A stretch of DNA of 5,224 nt, from the NCBI GenBank assembly GCA_001795335.1, contig MGOK01000079.1:6200-11423 (forward strand). The letters run 5' to 3'. This document shows, in pieces, positions 1 to 4,805 of this stretch (positions are counted from its first letter, which is position 1; each line of letters opens with the position of its first letter). The stretch comes from Chloroflexi bacterium RBG_19FT_COMBO_55_16 (lineage in GTDB: Bacteria; Chloroflexota; Anaerolineae; Anaerolineales; UBA4823). The notes under the pieces were generated by a model that was not told the origin of the DNA, made no database searches, and saw only the letters and a program-made list of their open reading frames with translations. Both the position numbers and the translations under genes were made by a program.

Positions 1-96
1 CAACTGCTGGACGAACGGCGGTCATCTCTTTTGATCCACACATATCTCTAAGTGTGTGCAGGTTTGTGAGATATGAGATGGACTAAATAAAATGTT

Positions 97-112
97 TTGC
101 CGAGGGTGGCAA
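97..112 (-). terminator. Possible weak intrinsic terminator of the leftward operon
   Basis: Directly after the stop codon of the receiver-like gene, the minus strand can form a 5-bp stem (TTGCC / GGCAA) with a 6-nt loop. It is followed by the T-rich stretch CATTTTATTTAG after two A residues. The position right behind the last gene of the operon is what a terminator would have. The stem is short and the T tract is interrupted, so this is a tentative call. The remaining bases 1-96 hold no gene I can support, only an imperfect inverted repeat (CATATCTC at 41-48, GAGATATG at 68-75). Confidence 0.35.
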
Positions 113-478
113 TTACACCCGGGTAAATTTTTGGAGGACGCTGTTTAATTTCTCGGAGGTGGTGTAAATAGCGTCTGGGACTTTGGCTCTAGTCTTTTCA
201 AGAGCTTCTTCTTTTCCGTCCACAAAGACAATCGGGATAGATCGGGTCGCTATGGTTGACCGCAGGTAATGCGCCGTTTCGCGGCCGTGGGATGGCAGGC
301 GGGACAGGTAGATGACGACCACTTGCGGCGGATCAGCCTTAATGGCATTCCCGGCGCGGGCGCCATCTTCGGCTTCGATCTCGACCTGCCAGCCAGCCTC
401 GCACAATCTCTGGGCATGCTCTTCTGCCTCAGAGGGATTCCAATGTATAAGGAAGACCCTTCCCTTTGCTGGGGTCAT
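113..478 (-). CDS. Degenerate response-regulator receiver (pseudo-receiver) protein
   Basis: This 121-residue protein is a stand-alone domain of CheY-like length. The alternating pattern fits a receiver fold: beta1 RVFLI (7-11), beta3 QVVVIYLSRLPSHG (52-65), beta5 IPIVFVDGK (81-89). The normal chemistry is missing. The acidic pair after beta1 is replaced by His12-Trp13, and the phospho-acceptor Asp at the end of beta3 is Tyr57 in VVIYLSRLP. Only the beta5 Lys (Lys89 in DGK) looks kept. Such receivers usually work as phosphorylation-independent protein-interaction modules, so signalling by aspartyl phosphate is unlikely. The start ATG (478-476) overlaps the stop of the upstream VOC gene as ATGA, and GAGGAG lies 5 nt upstream inside that gene, which indicates translational coupling. 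The fold assignment is fairly firm; the partner and function are unknown. Confidence 0.72.
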   Translation of the reverse strand: MTPAKGRVFLIHWNPSEAEEHAQRLCEAGWQVEIEAEDGARAGNAIKADPPQVVVIYLSRLPSHGRETAHYLRSTIATRSIPIVFVDGKEEALEKTRAKVPDAIYTTSEKLNSVLQKFTRV

Positions 479-1218
479 GCGTTCTCCTCGGAGATATACT
501 GATATTCTATCGCTTCGTCCTCTTCTGCGGGATCCTCTTCTGATTCATCTTCGAAATCCTCAACAACATCGGCATTTTCAATGGGTTGATCCTTCTCAAA
601 TTCAGTGCTTAATGATTGTGAGAGATTCAAGTTGTTCTGGCCAATTTGTTCAGGTTCAGAACCCTCCCCATCTGAACTCTCCATCAGGCTTGATTCCTCA
701 AGAACCACTAATCCCCATAAATCAACGCAAATGCCGTGTGGCGTGCGGAAATAACCGATAAATAAAGATGAGCCAGTGGAGCAAGCTTGTGGCCAGTGTT
801 CGAACTGGATTCCCCTCCGCTCTAATTCCGAAGCGGTTTGATAGATATCCTCTACCATGAATTGGATGCGGATGGAATCGGGTGGAGTGCTTTGTTCTCC
901 CTCCAGAGTGGGGATCACTGCGAAGTAAAATTCCCCATTCGGGCTGGTGAACATGGCGTAACCCGGGTCGAAGGCGTTGATGGGCAATCCGAGAATGTCA
1001 ATAAAGAAACCGACTTCAGCCGGGAAATCATCTACTTTATATTCCATACACTGCTTCCAATTATCTCCCCAGCTGAAAGGGAAGGGAAAGGCAGGTTTTT
1101 TCCACAGCTTTTGCCATTCAGCCTGGCTGGTAGCCCGCATGGCAATATCGATGCGTGCCTTACCATAAGCCCGAAATTTCGGATTGATATGGTGTTTCTT
1201 TACCGATTTTCTAAACAT
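475..1218 (-). CDS. Glyoxalase/VOC-fold protein with acidic C-terminal tail
   Basis: This protein has 247 residues. An N-terminal basic segment of about 60 residues precedes a VOC-like (glyoxalase/bleomycin resistance/dioxygenase superfamily) region. That region shows DFPAEVGFFIDILGLPI, then GYAMFTSPNGEFYFAV, IRIQFMVEDIYQTASELERRGIQF, and the closing strand FRTPHGICVDLWG, which matches the usual end of a VOC module. After about residue 175 comes a low-complexity tail very rich in Glu and Asp, which is not part of the fold and is probably disordered. A clear SD (GGAGG at 1227-1231 on the minus strand, 8 nt from ATG) fixes the start. It is the middle gene of a leftward operon, 39 nt after the alkyltransferase-like gene and overlapping the receiver gene by 4 nt. 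VOC proteins vary widely in substrate, and I cannot assign one. The acidic tail suggests a binding role with a basic partner (inference). Confidence 0.75.
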   Translation of the reverse strand: MFRKSVKKHHINPKFRAYGKARIDIAMRATSQAEWQKLWKKPAFPFPFSWGDNWKQCMEYKVDDFPAEVGFFIDILGLPINAFDPGYAMFTSPNGEFYFAVIPTLEGEQSTPPDSIRIQFMVEDIYQTASELERRGIQFEHWPQACSTGSSLFIGYFRTPHGICVDLWGLVVLEESSLMESSDGEGSEPEQIGQNNLNLSQSLSTEFEKDQPIENADVVEDFEDESEEDPAEEDEAIEYQYISEENA

Positions 1219-1257
1219 ATCTCTATCCTCCGCGCAATTGTCGGGATCGCGTGTCGC

Positions 1258-1626
1258 TCATAACACATCCGGTGGGCCAGACCAACCGTAACGAGCCAGA
1301 TCGATGCGGTCGTGATCATCGAATACTACCCCCTCGCTTTCTAAACGGGCGCGCTGCTCCTGGCTACCCCTGCGGATGCTGATCTTACCCTGGGCGTTGA
1401 TCACGCGCTGCCAGGGAACATCTTCAGGACAGGTAGCCATGGCACCACCCACCCAACGCGCCCCCCAGGCAGCGTAATCGCGTTCAGCCATTCCCCCAGG
1501 TGGTGGGATCAGCGCTGCAATCTGCCCGTAGGTAGCAACCCTTCCCGGAGGAATCTGGCGTACGATCTCCCAAACCAGGGAATAATACGCCATCCGGTCG
1601 GGGGGAGAAGTGTAGTTGGGTGACAT
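1258..1626 (-). CDS. Alkyltransferase-like protein (ATL), MGMT-fold DNA lesion binder
   Basis: This 122-residue protein matches the DNA-binding domain of O6-alkylguanine-DNA alkyltransferase. Visible family marks are PPGRVATYGQIAALI (26-40), with Tyr33 as the presumed phosphate-rotating residue, ARWVGGAM (56-63), with the arginine-finger Arg57, and VPWQRVINAQGKIS (70-83). In true MGMT the active site is PCHR. Here Trp72 replaces the nucleophilic Cys, the hallmark of ATL proteins (like E. coli YbaZ and yeast Atl1). These bind O6-alkylguanine and hand it to nucleotide excision repair instead of dealkylating it. The ATG is the first possible start because an in-frame TGA ends 3 nt upstream of it. 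No strong SD is seen. It is first in the leftward operon, behind a promoter with an SOS-like operator, which fits a DNA-damage role. Confidence 0.88.
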   Translation of the reverse strand: MSPNYTSPPDRMAYYSLVWEIVRQIPPGRVATYGQIAALIPPPGGMAERDYAAWGARWVGGAMATCPEDVPWQRVINAQGKISIRRGSQEQRARLESEGVVFDDHDRIDLARYGWSGPPDVL

Positions 1627-1742
1627 TTTTCAATCCAGTCAGGAAACCATAATTGGGTTTAACCGCAAATTGGCTGATGAAGCAGTCAACGTTGGATGGT
1701 ATCTCGGCTCATCAGATCCCATATGGAAACGCTTAGGGCATA

Positions 1743-1771
1743 AATATATCAGAACGTATGTTCTATGTCAA
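1743..1771 (-). promoter_or_regulatory. Sigma70 promoter of the leftward ATL operon
   Basis: Read on the minus strand, the sequence gives TTGACA (1771-1766), a spacer of exactly 17 nt, and TATATT (1748-1743). This is a perfect -35 and a 5/6 -10. Transcription would start near 1736, leaving a leader of roughly 110 nt before the ATL start codon. The spacer contains the palindromic operator listed separately, so a bound repressor would block polymerase directly. Confidence 0.78.
1751..1764. promoter_or_regulatory. LexA/SOS-box-like operator AGAACGTATGTTCT
   Basis: The arms AGAAC and GTTCT are perfectly inverted around a 4-nt centre (GTAT). This is the GAAC-N4-GTTC pattern of Gram-positive-type LexA (DinR) boxes. 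It sits wholly inside the -35/-10 spacer of the promoter for the ATL operon, whose first product is a DNA-lesion-recognition protein. Placement, symmetry and gene function agree. Regulation by LexA is inferred; no lexA gene is in the window. Confidence 0.7.
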
Positions 1772-1785
1772 GGGGGGAATTTCGA

Positions 1786-1814
1786 TTGACGCGGGAAAGT
1801 TCACATGATAGAAT
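1786..1814 (+). promoter_or_regulatory. Sigma70 promoter of the tRNA-Lys gene
   Basis: TTGACG (1786-1791), a 17-nt spacer and TAGAAT (1809-1814) match the consensus well. The tRNA begins 12 nt after the -10, so the primary transcript needs only a short 5' trim. The -35 lies 14 nt from the -35 of the leftward promoter, making a back-to-back divergent pair. Confidence 0.72.
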
Positions 1815-1826
1815 GCTCACCGCACC

Positions 1827-1898
1827 GGGCGCGTAGCTCAATGGCAGAGCAGTGGCCTTTTAAGCCATTGGTTGGAGGTTCGAGTCCTCTCGCGCTCA
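1827..1898 (+). tRNA. tRNA-Lys (anticodon UUU)
   Basis: The full cloverleaf can be drawn. The acceptor stem is GGGCGCG (1827-1833) with CGCGCTC (1891-1897), one G-U pair. The D arm is GCTC/GAGC with a 7-nt loop carrying GG. The anticodon arm is GTGGC/GCCAT with loop CTTTTAA, whose middle bases TTT (1859-1861) read Lys codons AAA/AAG. The variable loop is 5 nt. The T arm is GGAGG/CCTCT with loop TTCGAGT. The discriminator is A1898, and CCA is not encoded (TT follows). No convincing terminator is visible downstream. Confidence 0.96.
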
Positions 1899-1993
1899 TT
1901 ACTGAGCCTGAACTCCCAGGAACTAGTTCGCCTTTCTCAGAAGCTTTCCCCAAAGATCACTCTAATATCATTCTTATCTTATATATCCAAAAA

Positions 1994-2022
1994 ATGGAGA
2001 GACTGATTAAATATCTCTCCAT
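1994..2022 (-). terminator. 9-bp perfect hairpin followed by T6 on the minus strand
   Basis: ATGGAGAGA (1994-2002) and TCTCTCCAT (2014-2022) are perfect inverted repeats around an 11-nt loop. On the minus strand the stem runs into six T residues (complement of 1989-1994), the layout of an intrinsic terminator. On the plus strand no U run follows. No leftward gene is known to end here, so it could stop antisense or read-through transcription, or be a processing or attenuation structure in the 230-nt gap between the tRNA and the methyltransferase gene. Confidence 0.4.
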
Positions 2023-2084
2023 ACTTGGATCTCCCCGATATCAAGCCGGAGTCTGCCATTGACTCTGGATGATAGAAATGAACA

Positions 2085-2100
2085 CCACGCAAGTTCGTGG
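2085..2100. promoter_or_regulatory. Short palindrome before the methyltransferase gene
   Basis: CCACG (2085-2089) and CGTGG (2096-2100) are inverted around a 6-nt centre, 28 nt upstream of the methyltransferase start. It could be a repressor operator or a small leader hairpin. No clear promoter is recognisable in 1899-2128, so the site cannot be placed relative to a transcription start. Confidence 0.25.
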
Positions 2101-2128
2101 CTCAAACTCAGAACAAAGGTAGACATCG

Positions 2129-2914
2129 ATGACCATTTTGCAACCTGTCCCCAAAATTTCACTGGATGAATTGCGAGAGGAAATCAGAAAAGAATACACC
2201 AATGTCGCCCTGGACCCTGAAAAAGATTACCATTTCCACACCGGGCGCCGCGCTGCCAGTCTGCTTGGATATGTAGAAAACCTGTACGCTGACCTCCCCG
2301 AAAGTAACATTGCCTCCTTCGCCGGGACAGGCAACCCGTTCTCTGTCGGTACTATCGATCCCGGCGAGACGGTCGTGGATGTTGGCTCCGGCGCGGGCTT
2401 TGATTCCCTCATCGCCTCAAAGATGGTAGGCCCATCAGGCCGGGTCATCGGGTTCGACATGACGCCGGAGATGTTGAAGAAGGCACGCGCCGGGGCTTCG
2501 GCGATGGGCGCAATGAACGTCGAGTTCCGCGAGGGTCTGGCCGAATCCCTACCCCTGCCCGACGGTTTTGCAGATGTGGTGATCAGCAACGGCGTGCTCA
2601 ACCTTACACTGGACAAAACCGAGACGCTGCGCGAGTGGTTCCGCATCCTCAAGCCGGGCGGGCGATTGCAGGTCGGGGATATACTGGTCGAGCGCTCGGT
2701 ACCCGCCGACGCGATGGAAGATATATCTCTGTGGACGGGTTGAATTGCCGGGGCTCTGCTGGATGCAGAGCTGATCCGCGCCGTGCGCGCCGCTGGCTTT
2801 GAAGAAGTACAAATTGTCCATAAATATAATAACTACGAGGATGTGCCCGATCCATCCGACGCGCTGGAGTTCGGCACCCAGGGCATCAGTTTCCGCGCCC
2901 GCAAGCCATTCTAA
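2129..2914 (+). CDS. Selenocysteine-containing ArsM-like SAM-dependent methyltransferase (in-frame TGA = Sec205)
   Basis: With the TGA at 2741-2743 read as Sec the protein has 261 residues; taken as a stop it would give a 204-residue truncated product. The class I methyltransferase core has motif I VVDVGSGAGFD (82-92), GFDMTPEML (108-116), VVISNGVLNL (150-159) and LKPGGRL (174-180). FAGTGNP (64-70) and the motif around the TGA, DISLWTG-U-IAGAL, align with arsenite methyltransferase (ArsM) relatives, where that position is a conserved Cys (GCIAGAL). The reading frame continues for 56 family-like residues to TAA. A SECIS-like hairpin follows the TGA. The two other ArsM substrate cysteines are replaced (Thr67 in FAGTGNP, Gly154 in SNGVLNL). 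The protein has no Cys at all, so Sec is its only thiol/selenol-type residue. The N-terminal HFHTGR (35-40) marks a subfamily distinct from classical ArsM. AAAGG, 9 nt upstream, serves as RBS. The next gene starts 2 nt after its stop. The substrate is unknown; arsenite is only one option. Confidence 0.88.
2749..2778 (+). promoter_or_regulatory. Bacterial SECIS element of the Sec methyltransferase
   Basis: After the TGA (2741-2743), GCTCTGC (2753-2759) pairs perfectly with GCAGAGC (2765-2771) around the loop TGGAT (2760-2764). A lower stem can form from CGGG (2749-2752) with TCCG (2775-2778), leaving a 3-nt bulge. The loop begins 16 nt after the TGA and has G at its second position. Both features match the known bacterial SECIS rules (hairpin immediately 3' of UGA, small apical loop with a G near its start), through which SelB delivers Sec-tRNA. 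Confidence 0.82.
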
Positions 2915-2916
2915 GC

Positions 2917-3321
2917 ATGATCGCTGTCTCGAGCCTTCCACGTCCGGCGCTCATCTACGACGACGACTGAAGATTCTGCCGCTGGGCGGCGAGGGTCGTC
3001 GCCACGATCGACCGCCGGGAGGAATTGACCTTACTGCCCTACACGGATGCGGTGGTCATTGATCTTCTCGCTTCAGTGTCCTCCGAGAAGCGGACGGATT
3101 CCTGGTGGCTCATCCTCCGAGACGGCAGGCCCATCCCAGGCAATGGTGGAGGGGGCGTTATGCTCTTGAAAGAAGTCCAAACGCCTCGCTGGCTCGGCCG
3201 CTTGCTCGCCACCGTCCGTATGTCTCCCATCATCGACGCGCTGGATCATTTCTTAGCTCACCAACGGGGGCGGCTGAGCCGGTTTGTCCCCAACGGTTCA
3301 GCGCTACGTCGATATCCATGA
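2917..3321 (+). CDS. Selenocysteine-containing DCC-family thiol-disulfide oxidoreductase (in-frame TGA = Sec18)
   Basis: Reading the TGA at 2968-2970 as Sec gives a 134-residue protein, the normal size for the DCC (DUF393, YuxK-like) family. The N-terminus SSLPRPALIYDDD-U-RFCRWAAR carries the family signature, normally DxDCxxC: the first redox Cys is Sec18 and the second is Cys21, giving a U-x-x-C motif. The rest agrees with the family: RDGRPIPGNGGGGVMLL, PRWLGRLLATVRMSPIIDALDHFLAHQRGRL and a short C-terminus ending RRYP. The ATG lies 2 nt after the methyltransferase TAA, with no SD of its own, so translation is probably by reinitiation. If TGA is treated as a stop, only an internal TTG start at 3025 remains and the active site is lost. 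Expected role: cytosolic redox exchange with thiols or selenols. A redox partnership with the Sec methyltransferase is inferred from coupling. Confidence 0.86.
2988..3003 (+). promoter_or_regulatory. Candidate SECIS hairpin of the Sec DCC gene
   Basis: GGCGA (2988-2992) pairs with TCGCC (2999-3003) around loop GGGTCG. The loop starts 22 nt after the TGA (2968-2970) and opens with G, which suits a bacterial SECIS. The region can fold in other ways: GCCGC/GCGGC with loop TGG (loop only 12 nt from the TGA), or GGTCGT (2994-2999)/ACGATC (3004-3009) with loop CGCC (29 nt). So the exact element is uncertain, although some hairpin of the right kind is clearly available. Confidence 0.55.
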
Positions 3322-3357
3322 AGGAGAATCGATGACCATCCTAAGCCGAGGTGATTC

Positions 3358-3858
3358 ATGTCCTTCGAAGTCATCCAACACGCTCTTGCCATCGCCGCTC
3401 CACTCGCAATTATCGTTGGTGTCATAATCGCCCTCCTTCAACTTCGCGGTCAGAACCGCCTTCGCCAGTTCGATACCGTTATGCGGCTGTTCTTAACCTT
3501 CGGCCAGGAGACTTTCCTTCACCATTTTCGTCGCGTCACGACATGGAAGTACGAAACATACGAAGCTTTCCAGAAGCAGGCCACTGAAGACGACCACGTC
3601 TCACTCATGGTCGTGAGCGTGTTCTTCGAGAACATGGGTTTGCTCTACAAGCGCAGGCTCGCCCCTCTCGAGCTGCTGGACGACCTCCTTTCAGGTCCGA
3701 TCATCTCTTGCTGGCAAAAGGTCGAGCCAATCTCGATCGGTCTCCGGGCTGAATATGGCCAACCTCAATGGGCCGAGTGGTTTGAATTGCTCAACGATGC
3801 AATGGTCGAGCGGCTTGCTCGGCTCGAATGGAAACACGCGAACATGAAAGGAGCTTGA
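3358..3858 (+). CDS. Single-TM DUF4760-like protein
   Basis: This protein has 166 residues. Residues about 6-28 form one hydrophobic helix (ALAIAAPLAIIVGVIIALLQL), followed by RGQNRLRQFDTVMRLF, so the bulk of the protein lies on one side of the membrane, probably the cytoplasm. The rest is helical with VSVFFENMGLLYKRRLAPLELLDDLL and a Trp-rich end (ISCWQKVEPI, PQWAEWFELL). This pattern resembles DUF4760 proteins, whose function is unknown. GAGGTGA just upstream of the ATG is the RBS. It follows the Sec DCC gene by 36 nt on the same strand and may be cotranscribed. The family match is from memory of the pattern and could be another small membrane-anchored family. Confidence 0.72.
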   Translation: MSFEVIQHALAIAAPLAIIVGVIIALLQLRGQNRLRQFDTVMRLFLTFGQETFLHHFRRVTTWKYETYEAFQKQATEDDHVSLMVVSVFFENMGLLYKRRLAPLELLDDLLSGPIISCWQKVEPISIGLRAEYGQPQWAEWFELLNDAMVERLARLEWKHANMKGA

Positions 3859-3902
3859 CGGATGGAATAAACCAAAGAAATAGTCATGAACGATCTGTAC
3901 GC

Positions 3903-4091
3903 ATTCAAACCCTCTGGAATCGCCAGGCGTCTCTCGAACTGAGCTTTGCCCAGTTCCACCAGCTTGCGCACATGTTTGTAGATCACATCGCAGAATTTCT
4001 CCAGTCCATGCCGCAGAGGCCTGTCACACCAGGGGAATCGCCAAAACAGATCCGCGCCCTGCTGCGCAAAGGACTCAAAACTGCAAGTTAA
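3903..4091 (+). pseudogene. N-terminal fragment of a group II PLP-dependent decarboxylase
   Basis: The frame ending with TAA at 4089-4091 encodes LSFAQFHQLAHMFVDHIAEFLQ, then SMPQRPVTPGESPKQIRALL. This is the typical N-terminal stretch of aromatic-L-amino-acid/glutamate-type PLP decarboxylases (xxFRxLGHxxVDxIAxYLxSLPxRPVxPGxxPxxIRALL). Everything after it is missing, including the PLP-binding Lys domain. There is no SD-preceded start: the only upstream in-frame ATG (3828) lies inside the neighbouring gene. The open frame is about 60 relevant residues against roughly 450-500 in the full enzyme. It is best read as a remnant left by deletion, with the next gene beginning 20 nt later. Confidence 0.68.
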
Positions 4092-4111
4092 TAATTGTAA
4101 GGAGGCTTATT

Positions 4112-4510
4112 ATGTCTATCGAAAGTACTCGCGAAACGATGCTGCGTTACTTCAACTCAGAACACAGCGACGTCAACACAATTGCCGAAGATGTAGTCTT
4201 TACCATTATGGCATCAGGCCAAGAACACCGCGGTCGCGAGGGCGTCATGGGCATGTTAAAGTATTTCTACCACATTGCCTTCGACGCAACCGCTACTCTG
4301 CATGTCACGCTCTTCGGTGAGAGCAATGCCTTGTGGGAAGGCGACTTCGTTGGCAGGCATATCGGCGAGTTCGCTGGAATTCCTGCTACGGGCAAAGATG
4401 TGCGCGTGCCGTTATGTGTGGTATATGATCTGGAAAACGATCAGATCAAGCGCGGCCGGGTGTATTTCGAGATGCCGGTGCTGATGGCGCAATTGGGTGT
4501 AGGTAGCTGA
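4112..4510 (+). CDS. NTF2/SnoaL-like small protein
   Basis: This protein has 132 residues with the cone-shaped alpha+beta pattern of the NTF2-like/SnoaL superfamily: an N-terminal helix (ESTRETMLRYFNSE), then IAEDVVFTIMASGQEHRGREGVMGMLKYFYHIAFDATATLHVTLFGESNALWEGDFVGRHIGEFAGIPATGKDVRVPLCVVYDLENDQIKRGRVYFEMPVLMAQLG. The 'G-EHRGREGV' and 'G-D-V--P-C-VYDLE-D-IKRGRVYFE' blocks are typical of SnoaL-like polyketide-cyclase or ester-cyclase homologues. Members range from isomerases and hydrolases to binding proteins, so the reaction cannot be named. A strong SD (AAGGAGG at 4099-4105, 6 nt from ATG) fixes the start. It stands between two gene remnants. Confidence 0.8.
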   Translation: MSIESTRETMLRYFNSEHSDVNTIAEDVVFTIMASGQEHRGREGVMGMLKYFYHIAFDATATLHVTLFGESNALWEGDFVGRHIGEFAGIPATGKDVRVPLCVVYDLENDQIKRGRVYFEMPVLMAQLGVGS

Positions 4511-4520
4511 TCCGACCCAC

Positions 4521-4613
4521 ATGACTACTGACTCGGACCTTCCACGACCGGTGCTCATCTTCACCTCGGTCTGGATGGAATGGTCGGGCAATCTCTTGAT
4601 TCGTAAGAACTAA
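4521..4613 (+). pseudogene. Truncated second copy of the DCC gene start
   Basis: An ORF of 30 codons starts MTTDSDLPRPVLIF, like the Sec DCC protein (SSLPRPALIY), and then diverges where the redox motif should be (TSVWMEWSG). At the DNA level 4532-4560 matches 2928-2956 at 25 of 29 positions. The active-site motif and the rest of the family are absent, so this is a relic of a second DCC-family gene (duplication or deletion scar). It begins 10 nt after the stop of the NTF2-like gene. A short functional peptide cannot be excluded but is unlikely. The stretch 4614-4790 that follows has no gene or convincing signal I can support. Confidence 0.6.
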
Positions 4614-4805
4614 CAATAGCTCACTGGACGCCATACCACACCTATAGGGCATTCTCTGTGACCAGGTTCCGGGGATAGACTATTTACTCCCACCCCTGGC
4701 CGAGGGATCAGAAATCCAATTCATTCCTACCAAATCACCCATAAGATCATAGAAGCATCGTCGTGATATTGGGGATGAGCCTTCGCATAATAGAAGGATG
4801 GCACA

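Noticed and set aside
1..51. Possible C-terminal end of a rightward gene (16 codons to TAA at 49-51)
   Set aside because: It is too short to recognise, and another frame is open as long, so it cannot be supported.
312..761. 149-codon plus-strand ORF opposite the receiver and VOC genes
   Set aside because: It is a shadow of the overlapping minus-strand genes, which have proper RBSs and family matches.
1920..1929. GAACTAGTTC palindrome after the tRNA as a second SOS box
   Set aside because: The spacing is 2 nt instead of 4 nt between the half-sites, and no promoter overlaps it.
1805..2062. 85-codon plus-strand ORF across the tRNA gene
   Set aside because: It contains the whole tRNA-Lys, and the rest has no protein-like character.
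2741..2743. TGA as a true stop or nonsense mutation in the methyltransferase
   Set aside because: Family-like sequence continues in frame, the codon is at the conserved Cys position, and a SECIS-type hairpin follows. The next gene shows the same pattern.
2549..2941. Minus-strand ORF opposite the methyltransferase end and DCC start
   Set aside because: It is the antisense shadow of two coding sequences, with no RBS or recognisable family.
2129..3321. Genome-wide reassignment of TGA to Trp, Gly or Cys
   Set aside because: TGA ends the VOC, ATL, DCC, DUF4760-like and NTF2-like genes at sensible family lengths in the same window.
3332..3427. 31-codon ORF with AAGGAG upstream, starting MTIL like the methyltransferase
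   Set aside because: It largely overlaps the start of the DUF4760-like gene in another frame and the product looks random; the MTIL resemblance is too short to mean a duplication.
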